Source: Halogeometricum rufum (lineage in GTDB: Archaea > Halobacteriota > Halobacteria > Halobacteriales > Haloferacaceae). From it: DNA of 64,000 bases. The notes under the pieces are model-generated. The model saw nothing but the letters and a program-made list of their open reading frames with translations, had not been told where the DNA came from and did no database searches. Both the position numbers and the translations under genes were made by a program. The stretch is taken from assembly GCF_900112175.1 (NCBI RefSeq), contig NZ_FOYT01000001.1:310001-374000 (forward strand), in the 5' to 3' direction. Positions 7,863 to 18,794 of the stretch are shown here, one piece after another (within the stretch, counting starts at the first letter, position 1; each line of letters begins with the position of its first letter).

Positions 7863-8849
7863 ATGAGCGAGGCCGCGGACGCGGAGGACGCCCCCACGGG
7901 TCGCGAGATATGGATCGAGAAGTACCGACCGCAGACGCTGGACGACGTGTACGGGCAGGAGGACATCGTCGACAGACTCCGCTCGTACATCGAACAGGAC
8001 GACCTGCCGCACCTGCTGTTCGCGGGCCCGGCGGGCGTCGGCAAGACCACCTCCGCGACGGCCATCGCCCGCGCCATCTACGGCGACGACTGGCGCGGCA
8101 ACTTCCTCGAACTCAACGCCTCGGACGAACGCGGCATCGACGTGGTGCGCGACCGAATCAAGAACTTCGCGCGCTCGTCGTTCGGCGGCTTCGACTACCG
8201 CGTCATCTTCCTCGACGAGGCGGACTCTCTCACCTCGGACGCGCAGTCGGCCCTGCGCCGGACGATGGAGCAGTTCTCCGACAACACGCGCTTCATCCTC
8301 TCGTGTAACTACTCCTCGAAGATAATCGACCCCATCCAGTCGCGGTGTGCGGTGTTCCGCTTCTCGCCCCTCGGCGACGACGCCGTGGCCGAACAGGTGC
8401 GCGACATCGCCGCGGCCGAGGACATCGAACTCACCGAGGACGGACTCGACGCCCTCGTCTACGCCGCCGGCGGCGACATGCGCCGCGCCATCAACTCCCT
8501 GCAGGCGGCGGCGACGACGGGCGAGGTGGTGGACGAAGAGGCCGTCTACCTCATCACCTCGACGGCCCGCCCCGAGGACATCGAGGCGATGGTCCAGTCG
8601 GCCATCGACGGCGACTTCCTCGCCGCCCGGTCGAAACTGGAGACGCTCCTCGTCGACACCGGGATGGCCGGCGGCGACATCATCGACCAACTGCACCGGT
8701 CGGTGTGGGACTTCGACCTGGACGAACGCACGACGGTCCGCCTGATGGAGCGCATCGGCGAGGCGGACTACCGCATCACCGAGGGGGCGAACGAGCAGGT
8801 GCAACTGGAGGCGTTGCTCGCGTCGTTGGCCGCCGCGACCGACGAGTAA
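7863..8849 (+). CDS. rfcA: Replication factor C small subunit
   Basis: A 328-aa clamp-loader ATPase that opens and loads [18 protein letters not shown] starts the AAA+ core, Walker A is [11 protein letters not shown] near residue 54, Walker B is FLDEADSL near 117, sensor 1 is SCNYSSKI, and the SRC motif with the arginine finger is SRCAVFRF. The collar domain follows. Many haloarchaeal rfcA genes carry inteins; this one has none at the usual Walker A position. Confidence 0.96.
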   Translation: MSEAADAEDAPTGREIWIEKYRPQTLDDVYGQEDIVDRLRSYIEQDDLPHLLFAGPAGVGKTTSATAIARAIYGDDWRGNFLELNASDERGIDVVRDRIKNFARSSFGGFDYRVIFLDEADSLTSDAQSALRRTMEQFSDNTRFILSCNYSSKIIDPIQSRCAVFRFSPLGDDAVAEQVRDIAAAEDIELTEDGLDALVYAAGGDMRRAINSLQAAATTGEVVDEEAVYLITSTARPEDIEAMVQSAIDGDFLAARSKLETLLVDTGMAGGDIIDQLHRSVWDFDLDERTTVRLMERIGEADYRITEGANEQVQLEALLASLAAATDE

Positions 8850-8858
8850 CGAGTCGGT

Positions 8859-11255
8859 TCAGTCGGCTCGGAACTCGAACCGCGCGCCGCCGTCGGCGCT
8901 CTCGGTCACCGACACGTCCCAGTCGTGCGCCTCCGCGATGCGCGAGACGATGGTGAGACCGTAGCCGATGCCGTCGCCGCCGGTGGTCTCGCCGGGGTCG
9001 AACACCGACTCGCGGCGGTCCTCGTCGATGCCGGGGCCGTCGTCTTCGACGTAGAACCCCCGCTCGCCGTCCAGCGGACCGACGCGAATCGTGACGCCGC
9101 CGCTCGTGTCGCCGTGTTCGACGGCGTCGTCGGCCGCCGGCCGACTGCTCGCGGAGCCATGCTCCACGCTGTCACCGGACGACGTCCGGTTGCTCGTGGA
9201 ACTGTGTTCCACGGTGTCTCCGGGAGGGGAGCGACCGGAGGGACGTCGAGCGCCGTGCTCGACCGAGTTCCGAAACAGGTTCCCGAGCAGTTCGGCCAGA
9301 CGCTCGTCGTCGGCCTCGACCGTCGCGGTGGCGCTCTCCAGCGTCGCGTCTTCGGTCTCGACGGTGTCCCACGCCCGACGGGCGACCGCCGCCACGTCCA
9401 CGGGGGTCGTCTCGCCGACGACTTCGCCCTGCCGCGCCAGCGACAGCAGGTCGTCGATGAGCCGTTCCATCTTGTTCAACGCGTCCGCCACCGCTTCGAA
9501 CGACTCCTCGCGGTCCGTCTCGCGTGCCAGTTCGAGGTGTCCCTGCGCCACCGCGAGGGGGTTCCGCAGGTCGTGGCTCACGATGTTGGCGAACTCCTCC
9601 AACCGCTGGTTCTGCCGTCTCAGCTCCGACTCGCGCTCTTTCCGCTCGGTGATGTCGGTGTAGAGCGCGTACCCCACGCCGTCGGCGGCGTCGGGGTCGA
9701 GTGGGACGACGTTGAGGATGAACTCGCGCCGGTCGCCGTTCGCGAGTCGCTGCACCTCGCAGCGCCGTCGCTCTCCCGCCGCGACGCTCAACTCCGGGGG
9801 GTCCGTCTCGTCGTCGGGGACGATTTCGGCGACGAGGTCCTCGCCGATGACGTCCACGCTGCACCGGCCGAACCGCTCCTCGAAGGCGTGATTGACGCTC
9901 TGGACGGACGCGACGCCCGCGCCCTCGTCCACCTGATAGGCGACGGCGGCGTCGGAGACGTGTTCGAACAGGGCGGTCGAGCGGTCGCGTTCCTCGCGGA
10001 GGTCCTCCTCGGCGCGGATTCGCTCGGCGGTCACGGCGACGTGCGCCATCAGGAGTTCGGTGAGTTCCGCGTCCGTCTCGTCGAACGCGTGCGGCGTGTA
10101 CGCGGCGGCCTGAAACACCGCGAAGTCGCCGATTGGGACGCTCAGCCCCGACCGATAGGTGTCCTTCGCCGGTTCGGCGTCGTCGGCCTCGGCCATGTCC
10201 GTGACGAGACGCGTCTCCTGCGTTCGGTAGACGGCGGCGGCGACGCCGCCGTCTTCGAGCGACTTGACCTCCGCGCCGTCCTCGGGGAACCCCTCTGACA
10301 TCGCGGCAGGGACGATGAAGCCGTCGTCGACGACGCCGACGTAGCTCAGGTCGAACGAGAGAATCTCGTCGGTGACCGCGACGGTTCGCTCGAACAGTTC
10401 GTCGATGTCGGTGACGGCGGCGAGTTCGACCGTGCCGCGGTGGAGCGCTTCGACGCGACTGCGACTCTCTCGAAGCGCCGCCTCGGACTCGATTCGGGCC
10501 GCCGTCTCGGCGACGTAGGAGACGAGCAGTTCCGCGAGGCGGCGGTCCGTCTCGTCGAACGCGTTCACGTCCGTCGAGATGGCCTGAAACACCCCGACGT
10601 CGCCGATGGGCACGCTGACGACCGACCGGAACCCCGGGTCGGCGGGGTCGGCCACGTCGCTGTCTCGGACGTCGTCGAGGCGGAACGATTCGCCCGTCCG
10701 GTACGTCTCACCGACGAGTCCCCTGTCGTAGTCGATGCGGTCGTCGTCGTCGAAGTCGTCGTCGGTGGCGCGGACGTGGAAGCCGTCGCCGGCGTCGGTG
10801 CAGACGACGGAGTTGTCGAACGCGAGGATGCGGTCGGCGATGTCGAGCGTCTGGTCCAACAGTTCGTCGGTCGTCTCGGCCGAGATGAGTCTCGAACTCC
10901 CCTCGTAGAGCCGTCTGAGCCTCGTCTCGTGGACCGCCACGCCGTCGGCCCGCGCCGCGAGCCAGCGGAGTTGCGTGCGGAGCGATTCCTCGTCGCCCCG
11001 TCGCACGAACGCGTCGAACCGCTCCGGTCGAGGCACCGACGCCGGGTCGCAGTCGGCGTAGCAGACGACCGGCACGTCGCGTTCGAAGTCGCTCGACGGG
11101 TCGGTGACGATGGCGACGTCTGCCGGTTCGCCGTCGCCGGCCGGCACGAAGGACGCCGAATCGGACACCAGCGTAAGATGCTCCATTGCCGCCGGGTCGT
11201 CCACGGCGAGTCGCAGTTGCTCCAGTCCTCGCACGTCAGTCTGGCTAGGGAACAT
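8859..11255 (-). CDS. Sensor histidine kinase with GAF-GAF-PAS architecture
   Basis: A 798-aa soluble kinase without membrane segments. Order: an N-terminal receiver-like segment (about 1-105), GAF 1 (about 115-265), GAF 2 (about 280-420), PAS (about 435-550), HisKA with His561 in IVSHDLRNPL, and HATPase with N-box NLFRNSVEHG, G1 DDGPGI and G2 GDGIGYGLTIV. The two GAF domains share PIGD-VFQA repeats, so they are internal duplicates. Between N-box and G1 lies a low-complexity insert with four VEH(G/S) repeats. Convergent with rfcA. Signal unknown; no response regulator gene is adjacent, as is common in haloarchaea. Confidence 0.93.
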   Translation of the reverse strand: MFPSQTDVRGLEQLRLAVDDPAAMEHLTLVSDSASFVPAGDGEPADVAIVTDPSSDFERDVPVVCYADCDPASVPRPERFDAFVRRGDEESLRTQLRWLAARADGVAVHETRLRRLYEGSSRLISAETTDELLDQTLDIADRILAFDNSVVCTDAGDGFHVRATDDDFDDDDRIDYDRGLVGETYRTGESFRLDDVRDSDVADPADPGFRSVVSVPIGDVGVFQAISTDVNAFDETDRRLAELLVSYVAETAARIESEAALRESRSRVEALHRGTVELAAVTDIDELFERTVAVTDEILSFDLSYVGVVDDGFIVPAAMSEGFPEDGAEVKSLEDGGVAAAVYRTQETRLVTDMAEADDAEPAKDTYRSGLSVPIGDFAVFQAAAYTPHAFDETDAELTELLMAHVAVTAERIRAEEDLREERDRSTALFEHVSDAAVAYQVDEGAGVASVQSVNHAFEERFGRCSVDVIGEDLVAEIVPDDETDPPELSVAAGERRRCEVQRLANGDRREFILNVVPLDPDAADGVGYALYTDITERKERESELRRQNQRLEEFANIVSHDLRNPLAVAQGHLELARETDREESFEAVADALNKMERLIDDLLSLARQGEVVGETTPVDVAAVARRAWDTVETEDATLESATATVEADDERLAELLGNLFRNSVEHGARRPSGRSPPGDTVEHSSTSNRTSSGDSVEHGSASSRPAADDAVEHGDTSGGVTIRVGPLDGERGFYVEDDGPGIDEDRRESVFDPGETTGGDGIGYGLTIVSRIAEAHDWDVSVTESADGGARFEFRAD

Positions 11256-11315
11256 TCAGGATTCACATAACTGTTGCGGCGCGTTCGTCCGGAACGCGGT
11301 GTGATACCTCACGAT

Positions 11316-11804
11316 TTAGTTCAACACCCAGAACCGATAGTTGAGCGCCGTCGCGAACGCCACCCAGGCGAGGTACGGGAGCATGAGTGCCGCGGCCCGC
11401 CGGTCGATGCGGCCGAACAGGGCGGTGACGGCGACGATGGCGAGGAGGAGGGGGACGATGACGACGAGGCCGTACAGCGGCGACTGCAGGCCGAAGAACG
11501 CCAGGGACCACGCCACGTTGAGGACGAGGTGGCCGAGGAATGCGTACAGGGCGACGCGGGCCCGCGGGTGCGAGGACCGGGAGACGAGGAACGCCGCCGT
11601 CCCCATCAGGGCGTACAGCGTCGTCCACACCGGACCGAACACCCAGTTCGGCGGCGCGAACGCCGGTTGGACGAGCGTCTGATACCACGTCCCGATGGCC
11701 GACGCCGTCGCCACGCCGCCGACGACGCCCGCAAGTTCGGAGAGCAGTACCCACGCCACCCACTCGACCGCGGGGCGTCGCCGGAGGGACTCGCGTAGTT
11801 CCAT
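11316..11804 (-). CDS. tspO: TspO/MBR family tryptophan-rich sensory protein
   Basis: A 162-aa membrane protein with five predicted helices. The family signature lies after helix 1: WYQTLVQPAFAPPNWVFGPVW, and the last helix ends LNYRFWVLN. TspO proteins bind porphyrins and regulate tetrapyrrole or carotenoid responses to oxygen and light. The ATG at 11804 is chosen because residues before it in the longer frame are Arg-rich and lack family similarity. Confidence 0.94.
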   Translation of the reverse strand: MELRESLRRRPAVEWVAWVLLSELAGVVGGVATASAIGTWYQTLVQPAFAPPNWVFGPVWTTLYALMGTAAFLVSRSSHPRARVALYAFLGHLVLNVAWSLAFFGLQSPLYGLVVIVPLLLAIVAVTALFGRIDRRAAALMLPYLAWVAFATALNYRFWVLN

Positions 11805-11962
11805 GCGCGAGAGTAGTCGGGCGACGACGTTAGCGGTGTCGGCGGCGGCCGCGCGTCGGACGCTCGTTTCCCGCCCGCGAGTGCGGAAACGATACCGAAA
11901 TCGTCGGTCCCCGTCCCGCACACCCGGAACTGTTTTACCCGGCCGTGGGTCAATCTGGGGTA

Positions 11963-14731
11963 ATGAGCGAACTCGAAGAGGAGTACCGCCTCGACTATTT
12001 CGAGGAGGAGGGGTTCTACCGGAAACAGTGCCCGGTGACCGACGCGTACTTCTGGACGCGGGACCCCGACCGCGAGACGTGTGGGGAACCGCCGGCGGAC
12101 GACTACTCGTTCATCGACAACCCCGGTTTCGACGAGGAGTACACCCTCGAAGAGATGCGAGAGGAGTTCCTCTCGTTCTTCGAGGAACACGGCCACGAAC
12201 GCATCGAACCGTACCCGGTCGCGGCCAACCGCTGGCGTGACGACGTGCTCTTGACGCAGGCGTCTATCTACGACTTCCAACCGCTCGTCACCAGCGGACA
12301 GACGCCGCCGCCGGCGAACCCGCTCACCATCTCGCAGCCCTGCATCCGGATGCAGGACATCGACAACGTGGGGAAGACGGGCCGGCACACGATGGCGTTC
12401 GAGATGATGGCCCACCACGCGTTCAACGCCCGCGAGGAGGTCGGCGACGAGTACGCCTACTCCGGCGAAGTCTACTGGAAGGACGAGACGGTCGAACTCT
12501 GCGACGAGTTCTTCGAGCACATGGGCGCGGACCTCGAAGAGATAACGTACATCGAGGACCCGTGGGTCGGCGGCGGCAACGCCGGTCCCGCCTTCGAGGT
12601 ACTGTACCGCGGCGCCGAGTTGGCGACGCTCGTCTTCATGTCGATGGAGCAGGACCCCGACGGCGAGTACGAGATGAAGGACGGCAACCGGTACTCGCCG
12701 ATGGACACCTACATCGTCGACACCGGCTACGGCCTCGAACGCTGGGCGTGGGTGTCGCAGGGGACCGCCACCGTCTACGAGGCGGTGTACCCGGACATGA
12801 TCGAGTTCCTGAAGGAGAACGCCAACCTCACCCTCACCGACGACGAGGAGGAACTCGTCCACCGCGCCGCGAAACTGTCGGGCTACCTCGACATCGACGA
12901 GGTGGACGACGTGTACGAGGCGCGCGTCGACATCGCCGACCAGTTGGGCGTCGACGCCGACGAACTGACGGCCCTGCTCCGCCCCCTCGAAGACATCTAC
13001 GCCATCGCCGACCACTGCCGGACGCTCGCGTACATGTTCGGCGACGGCATCGTCCCCTCGAACGTCGGGACGGGCTACCTCGCGCGCATGGTCCTCCGTC
13101 GGACGAAGCGCCTCGTCGACAACGTGGGCGTCGACGCCCCTCTCGACGAACTCGTGGACATGCAGGCCGAACGCCTCGGCTACGAGAACCGCGACACCAT
13201 CCGCGACATCGTGCGGACCGAGGAGCGGAAGTACCGCGAGACGCTCGAACGCGGGACGCGGAAGGTCGAGACGCTCGCCGACGACTACGCCGGCCGCGAC
13301 GAGCCAATCCCGGTCGAGGAACTCATCGAACTGTACGACTCCCACGGCATCCAACCCGACATGGTCGAGGAGATAGCCGAAGAGCGCGGTGCGCGGGTGG
13401 ACGTGCCGGACGACTTCTACTCGCTGGTCGCCGACCGACACGAGGGCGAAGGGGCCGCCGAGGCGGCCGAGGAACGCGAGGACCGCCTCTCTGACCTGCC
13501 CGACACGGAGAAGCTCTACTACGACGACCAGGAGCGGACCGAGTTCGAGGCCGTCGTCCTCGACGTCCTCGAACGCGAGGCGGGCTACGACGTCGTCCTC
13601 GACCAGACGATGTTCTACCCCGAGGGCGGCGGGCAACCGGCCGACCACGGGACGCTCTCGACGGACGACACGACGGTGCAGGTGACGGACGTGCAGATAC
13701 GCGACGGCGTCGTCCTGCACCGGACTGACGAGGACCCCGGCAAGGGCGAGTTCGTCCGCGGGCAACTCGACGTGGAGCGTCGCCGCCGCCTGATGCGGCA
13801 CCACACGGCGACGCACGTCGTCGGCTACGCGGCCCGACAGGTGCTCGGCGACCACGTGCGACAGGCCGGGGCACAGAAGGGCACCGACCGCGCCCGCTTC
13901 GACATCACCCACTACGAGCGAATCACGCGCGAGGAGGTCAAGCGGATAGAGCAGGTGGCCAACGACGTCGTGATGCGGAACGTCCCGGTGAAACAGGAGT
14001 GGCCGGACCGCCACGAAGCGGAGGAGCGGTACGGGTTCGACCTCTATCAGGGCGGCATCCCGCCGGGACAGAACATCCGCGTCATCTCCGTCGGCGACGA
14101 CGTGCAGGCCTGCGGCGGGACGCACGTCAAGCGGACCGGCGACATCGGCGCCATCAAGGTGCTGACGACCGAACCGGTGCAGGACGGCATCGAACGCGTC
14201 GTCTTCGCCGCGGGCGACGCGGCCATCGAGGCGACGCAGCGCACCGAAGACGCCCTCTACGACGCGGCCGAGGTGCTCGACGTGAACCCCGAGGACGTGC
14301 CGGACACGGCCGAGCGGTTCTTCACCGAGTGGAAGGAACGCGGCAAGACCATCGACCGGCTGAAGTCCGAACTCGCGGAGGCGCGCGCCGCCGCGGAGAC
14401 GGAGGAGACGGACGTGAACGGCACGCCCGCCGTCGTCCAACGACTCGACGGCGACGCCGACGAACTCCGCGCGACGGCCAACGCCATCGTCGGAGAGGGC
14501 AAAGTGGCCGTCCTCGGCTCCGCCGCGGGCGGCAGCGCCCAGTTCGTCGTCGGCGTCCCCGACGGCGTGGGCATCAACGCGGGCGAAGTCGTCGGCCAAC
14601 TCGCCTCGCGCGTCGGCGGCGGCGGCGGCGGCCCGCCGGACTTCGCGCAGGGCGGCGGTCCGAACGTCGACGCTCTGGACGACGTGCTGGCGGAGGCGCC
14701 CGACGTGCTCCGGCAGGTTCTCGACGCCTGA
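11963..14731 (+). CDS. alaS: Alanyl-tRNA synthetase (archaeal type)
   Basis: A 922-aa archaeal AlaRS, with the extra N-terminal region seen in archaea before the class II catalytic core ([33 protein letters not shown]). The editing domain has zinc ligands HHTATH near 612 and CGGTH near 716, and the DHHA1-like C-terminus has [16 protein letters not shown] and a Gly-rich run. It charges tRNA-Ala and clears Ser/Gly mischarging. Start ATG at 11963 follows TAA and matches the family N-terminus. Confidence 0.97.
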   Translation: MSELEEEYRLDYFEEEGFYRKQCPVTDAYFWTRDPDRETCGEPPADDYSFIDNPGFDEEYTLEEMREEFLSFFEEHGHERIEPYPVAANRWRDDVLLTQASIYDFQPLVTSGQTPPPANPLTISQPCIRMQDIDNVGKTGRHTMAFEMMAHHAFNAREEVGDEYAYSGEVYWKDETVELCDEFFEHMGADLEEITYIEDPWVGGGNAGPAFEVLYRGAELATLVFMSMEQDPDGEYEMKDGNRYSPMDTYIVDTGYGLERWAWVSQGTATVYEAVYPDMIEFLKENANLTLTDDEEELVHRAAKLSGYLDIDEVDDVYEARVDIADQLGVDADELTALLRPLEDIYAIADHCRTLAYMFGDGIVPSNVGTGYLARMVLRRTKRLVDNVGVDAPLDELVDMQAERLGYENRDTIRDIVRTEERKYRETLERGTRKVETLADDYAGRDEPIPVEELIELYDSHGIQPDMVEEIAEERGARVDVPDDFYSLVADRHEGEGAAEAAEEREDRLSDLPDTEKLYYDDQERTEFEAVVLDVLEREAGYDVVLDQTMFYPEGGGQPADHGTLSTDDTTVQVTDVQIRDGVVLHRTDEDPGKGEFVRGQLDVERRRRLMRHHTATHVVGYAARQVLGDHVRQAGAQKGTDRARFDITHYERITREEVKRIEQVANDVVMRNVPVKQEWPDRHEAEERYGFDLYQGGIPPGQNIRVISVGDDVQACGGTHVKRTGDIGAIKVLTTEPVQDGIERVVFAAGDAAIEATQRTEDALYDAAEVLDVNPEDVPDTAERFFTEWKERGKTIDRLKSELAEARAAAETEETDVNGTPAVVQRLDGDADELRATANAIVGEGKVAVLGSAAGGSAQFVVGVPDGVGINAGEVVGQLASRVGGGGGGPPDFAQGGGPNVDALDDVLAEAPDVLRQVLDA

Positions 14732-14902
14732 GGCGTCCCCCGGGGGGACGCACTTCCGCGGCCGGCGCCCCGGAGGGACGCGCCTCGCCGGCCGACGCCC
14801 TCGCGCGGACCATCGATTCCTGACGTTCGTTGCGGACCGAACCTCACCGTTTGACGACAGAGCAAGAGTTAAGACTATCTGTTGGATTTCTAAAACAACT
14901 GT

Positions 14903-15496
14903 ATGGAGCTCACAGAACGGGTGACGAACGAGACGCGGGACGCCGCCAACGTCCTCGTCCTTCGCCCGCAGTTGCAGTCCGGGTCGGACGCGACGTGCAA
15001 GCGACTCCTCGTCGGCGACGAACGCCCCGTTCACCTCCTCGGCATCAGTTTCTCGCGGCCGGCGACCCGGTGGTACGACCACTGGGTGGAAGTCCTCGGC
15101 GACGCGCCGGCGGCGGCCGCCGTCGTGACGACGCCGGACTCGTTCGCGGGGGACCCGCCGGACGGCGTCGCCGTCGAGACGGTGTCGAGTCCCGCGGACG
15201 CGACGGGCATCGGGATGCAGGTGACGAAGTACCTGAACGACTGGCAGGACGAGGACGCCGCCGTCGTCGTCTCCCTCGACTCGCTGACGCTCGTGCTCCA
15301 GTACGTCTCCGTCGAGACGCTCTACCGATTCCTGCACGTCCTCACGGGCCGTCTGGACGCCGTGGGGGCCACCGGCCTGTTCTTCCTCGACCCGACGACG
15401 CAGGACGAGACGACGGTGAACACGCTCAAGACGCTGTTCCACGGCGTCCTCGCGTACGACGCCGACGCGGACGACTGGCGACTGCAGACCCAGTAG
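14903..15496 (+). CDS. Haloarchaeal RecA/KaiC-like core protein without P-loop
   Basis: A 197-aa soluble protein. The alternation of strands and helices (NVLVLRP, HLLGISFS, AAAVVTTPD, AAVVVSLDSLTLVLQYV, GLFFLDPTTQDETTVNTLKT) resembles the KaiC/RadA-type RecA fold, with a Walker-B-like VVSLDSLT strand, but there is no GxxxxGK[ST] loop. Many haloarchaea have families of such proteins, some near signalling genes. Function unknown. Confidence 0.75.
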   Translation: MELTERVTNETRDAANVLVLRPQLQSGSDATCKRLLVGDERPVHLLGISFSRPATRWYDHWVEVLGDAPAAAAVVTTPDSFAGDPPDGVAVETVSSPADATGIGMQVTKYLNDWQDEDAAVVVSLDSLTLVLQYVSVETLYRFLHVLTGRLDAVGATGLFFLDPTTQDETTVNTLKTLFHGVLAYDADADDWRLQTQ

Positions 15497-15552
15497 CCCG
15501 TCGCGGGAGCGCTTGTCGAAGGTATAAGGTCGACCCTCGCCGATTGCCGCGC

Positions 15553-16329
15553 ATGCCTCTGGCTTCGAACGCTGGCGTCTCCTGTTACTACGAACGCGAC
15601 GGCGACGGCGACCCGGTGGTGTTCGTCGGCGACGCCGGCTACGGCGCGTGGCAGTGGGGGTGGCAACACGCCGCCGTCGCCGGCCCGTACGAGAGCGTCG
15701 TCACGGACGTCCGCGGCGCGGGACGGTCGGACGCGCCGGCGGGCCCCTACGCGATGTCGGACCTCGTCGCCGACCTGACGAGCGTCCTCTCAGACGCGGG
15801 ACTCCGCTCTGCCACCGTCGTCGGCGCGGGACTCGGCGGCGTGGTCGGTCTGGCGGCGGCGCGCACCACCGCGCGCGTCGACCGTCTGGTCTGTCTCGGG
15901 TCCGCCGCCTCGGGCGCGGACCTCGCCCTCGAATCGCTCTACGCCTCGCCGAACGACCGCGAGGGACTCGAACGATCGCTCGCGGCGGCCCTGTCCGACC
16001 GGTTCGTCGAGCGCCACCCCGACGCGGTCCGGCAGATGGTCGAGTGGCGCGCCGAGGAGGACGCCGCGCCCGACGCGTGGGAGGCACAAGTTGCCGCTAT
16101 CCGGGACTACGAACTCGACGCGCCGTACGAGGTGACGGCGCCCACACTGGTCGTCCACGGCACCGCCGACAGCGTCTGGCCCGTCGACCGCGGCCGCGAG
16201 TTGGCCGAGGCCCTCCCGCGCGGCGAGTTCGTCGCCGTCGAGGACGCGGGCCACCTCGCGCACGTCGAACGGTCCAAGCGCGTCAACGACGAACTGCTGG
16301 GTTTCCTCGCCGACGCCGACGACGAGTAG
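15553..16329 (+). CDS. Alpha/beta-hydrolase-fold protein lacking the nucleophile
   Basis: A 258-aa alpha/beta hydrolase fold. Conserved elements: strand VVFVGDAGYGAWQW, DVRGAGRSD, then a nucleophile elbow reading VVGAGLGG, where the position normally Ser (GxSxG) is Gly93. The acid in HGTADSVWP (Asp206) and the His in DAGHLAHVER (His234) remain. It may therefore be a pseudoenzyme, a ligand-binding protein, or a cofactor-less lyase/oxygenase rather than an esterase. A TATA-like GGTATAAGG lies about 30 nt before the ATG. Confidence 0.85.
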   Translation: MPLASNAGVSCYYERDGDGDPVVFVGDAGYGAWQWGWQHAAVAGPYESVVTDVRGAGRSDAPAGPYAMSDLVADLTSVLSDAGLRSATVVGAGLGGVVGLAAARTTARVDRLVCLGSAASGADLALESLYASPNDREGLERSLAAALSDRFVERHPDAVRQMVEWRAEEDAAPDAWEAQVAAIRDYELDAPYEVTAPTLVVHGTADSVWPVDRGRELAEALPRGEFVAVEDAGHLAHVERSKRVNDELLGFLADADDE

Positions 16330-16413
16330 GCCGCGCGGCACCGGTCACCGAGGGAACGGCAATCCCTCGCACGAGCGCAAGTCATTTTTCGTCCCACGTC
16401 GTTGGCTCTCACG

Positions 16414-17118
16414 ATGACTCAGGAAACCGGGACACTCCGTTTCGCCTTACTGGACGCCTCACACGGAGACACCAACACGCGACGGAACTTTCGACGGGAA
16501 CTGGACGCCGACCTGGCGGAGTTCGACGCGACGGAGAGCGAACTGCCGTCGCACTTCGACTTCGACGGCGTGGTCGTCACCGGGTCGCGCGCGTCGGTCT
16601 ACTGGGACGAGGAGTGGATTCCTCCCCTCGTCGACTACGTCGCCGACGCCGCCGACCGCGACGTGCCGATACTCGGCGTCTGCTACGGTCACCAGGTGGT
16701 CGCGGAGGCACTCGGCGGCCGCGTCGAGGACATGGGCGAGTACGAAATCGGCTACCGCGAGGTGTCGCGGACGACGGAGAGCGAACTGTTCGAGGGCATC
16801 GACGAGACGTTCACGGTCTTCACGACGCACTCGGACGCCGTCACCGAACTCCCGGCGGGCGCGGAACTCCTCGCGGAGAACGACTACGGCGTCCACGCCT
16901 TCCGGAAGGGCCACGCGTGGGGCGTGCAGTTCCACCCCGAGTACGACACCGACACCGCGGAGGCGGTGACGAAGGGCAAGGACCTGCCCGACGAACGAAT
17001 CCAGTCCGTCCTCGACGGCATCACCGCCGAGAACTACGACGCGGCCTGCGAGGCCAAGCGCCTGTTCGACAACTTCGCCGCCTACGCCCGACGAGTCCGG
17101 ATGGACGCGGCGGCCTGA
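16414..17118 (+). CDS. Class I glutamine amidotransferase domain protein
   Basis: A 234-aa stand-alone GATase1. The catalytic Cys90 is in GVCYGHQ, with His174 and Glu176 in FHPEYD completing the triad; VVVTGSRASVYWDEEW matches GMP-synthase-like amidotransferases of the GuaA-N type. It hydrolyses glutamine or a related gamma-glutamyl compound; no synthetase partner is adjacent, so the acceptor is unknown. Confidence 0.92.
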   Translation: MTQETGTLRFALLDASHGDTNTRRNFRRELDADLAEFDATESELPSHFDFDGVVVTGSRASVYWDEEWIPPLVDYVADAADRDVPILGVCYGHQVVAEALGGRVEDMGEYEIGYREVSRTTESELFEGIDETFTVFTTHSDAVTELPAGAELLAENDYGVHAFRKGHAWGVQFHPEYDTDTAEAVTKGKDLPDERIQSVLDGITAENYDAACEAKRLFDNFAAYARRVRMDAAA

Positions 17119-17183
17119 CCGTCTCGCGGCGGTCTCTCGCTCTCTTTTTTATCACTCTCCGATTCTCTCTCGGCCGTCTCCCG

Positions 17184-18623
17184 CTACCGACTCACGAGTT
17201 CGTACGGGTCGGCGCCGTCGGGGAGCGGACTCTCGTACTCGTGGCTGGCCGACTGTTCCTCGAACTCCGCGCGGGCGCGCCGGCGGAGTTCGTCGTCGGC
17301 GATGAGGTCAGCGAGCGTCGCCGCGATGGTCTTCGCCGCGAACTCCATCCCCGCCGTCCCCACCTCCTTGCCGGCCGCGACGGCCTGCCACGAGTGGGCG
17401 GGCGTCCCAACGGGCCACGTCGCGGCCGTGAACCGCCCGAGCGGGACGTTCCACGACACGTCGCCCGAGTCCGTCGAGTAGGACCCGGTCTCGTCCTCGT
17501 CCGGGGCGTCGATAGGCCGGGTGAACATCGCCGCCTCGCGGGCGGCTTCGCGCTCCGACTCGGGCAGTTCTCCGAGCGCGCCCTCCACGTCGCCGAGCGT
17601 CTCGCGGAGTTCCCCGGCGAATGCGCGCTGGTCGTCGTCCAGCGGGAACTCGGCACGCTCCATGTTCGCTCGGATGGCGTCGGCGATGGTGTGGTTCGGC
17701 AGGACGCCGTACATGCCGGCGGTCTTGGTGGCCTCGACTTCGGTCCGGGTCATCTTCGCGGCCGCCTCGGCGACGTCGCGGACCCACTCGGAGACGCGTT
17801 CGACCTCGTCGCGTTCCGGGGCGCGCACGAGGTACTCGACGCTGGCCTCGCCGGGGACGACGTTGGCCGCGGTGCCGCCGTTCCGGACGACGTAGTGGAT
17901 GCGGACGGCGTCGGAGACGTGTTCGCGCATGTACTCGACGCCGGTGTTCATGAGTTGCACCGCGTCGAGCGCGGAGCGCCCCGACTCTGGCGCGGCGGCG
18001 GCGTGCGACGTCTCGCCGACGAAGGTGAAGTCGAACGCGTCGTTGGCGAGACACGAACCCTTGCTCGGCGCGTTGTACCAGCCGGGGTGCCAGGAGACGA
18101 TGGCGTCCACGTCGTCGAAGGCGCCGTCGCGGACCATGTACACCTTGCCGCCGCCGGCCTCCTCGGCGGGCGTCCCGAAGAAGACGACGGAGCCCGAGAG
18201 GTCGCCGCGGTCGATGGCGCGCGCGACGGCGAGTGCGCCGCCGAGGCTTCCGACGCCGAACAGGTTGTGCCCGCAGCCGTGTCCCGGTCCGCCCGGGTCG
18301 ACCGGGTCGCGTTCGGCCGTCGCTCGCTGACTCATCCCGGGGAGGGCGTCGAACTCGCCCATCGTGCCGACGACGGGGTCCTCGTCGCCGTAGCGAGCGA
18401 CGAACGCCGTCTCGATGCCGCCGACGCCCGTCTCGATTTCGAACCCCTCCTCGCGCAGGACCGACTGGAGGCGTTCGCTCGACTCGGTCTCCCGCAGGGC
18501 GACTTCGGGACGCTCCCAGATGTCGCGGGCGACCGTCTTCAGTCGCTCGCGCTCGGACTCGATACTGTCGAACAGCGCCTGTTTCGGGGACTCGCGCTCG
18601 CGCTCACGTTCTCGCTCGGACAT
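17184..18623 (-). CDS. M20 family amidohydrolase (AbgB-like)
   Basis: A 479-aa zinc amidohydrolase of the M20D group. Metal and active-site elements: MGEFDALPGM, GPGHGCGHNLFG, GTPAEEAGGGKVYM (catalytic Glu pair) and WHPGWYN, then the dimerisation domain and a late TPAHSWQ. It is most like subunit B of p-aminobenzoyl-glutamate hydrolase; the true substrate is unknown. The protein begins with a short Arg-Glu dipeptide repeat encoded by a simple DNA repeat. Confidence 0.92.
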   Translation of the reverse strand: MSERERERERESPKQALFDSIESERERLKTVARDIWERPEVALRETESSERLQSVLREEGFEIETGVGGIETAFVARYGDEDPVVGTMGEFDALPGMSQRATAERDPVDPGGPGHGCGHNLFGVGSLGGALAVARAIDRGDLSGSVVFFGTPAEEAGGGKVYMVRDGAFDDVDAIVSWHPGWYNAPSKGSCLANDAFDFTFVGETSHAAAAPESGRSALDAVQLMNTGVEYMREHVSDAVRIHYVVRNGGTAANVVPGEASVEYLVRAPERDEVERVSEWVRDVAEAAAKMTRTEVEATKTAGMYGVLPNHTIADAIRANMERAEFPLDDDQRAFAGELRETLGDVEGALGELPESEREAAREAAMFTRPIDAPDEDETGSYSTDSGDVSWNVPLGRFTAATWPVGTPAHSWQAVAAGKEVGTAGMEFAAKTIAATLADLIADDELRRRARAEFEEQSASHEYESPLPDGADPYELVSR

Positions 18624-18794
18624 GTGTCACTCCTTCACAGGACGGCCCAAAAGGGTTCGCCCCCCGGCAGTCGGGTCGCTCGGCGACGAGTGCGGTGGGG
18701 TCGCCGTCCGAACCGACCGACGAGCGGTCGGGGGTCGGGGCGGCCCGCCGTCGCCGAGCGAACACCTTTTGTCACCGTCCCCCGCAGTACCATC

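Noticed and set aside
7863-8849. Intein in rfcA
   Set aside because: The reading frame is 328 codons and continuous with the family; no splice-block motifs.
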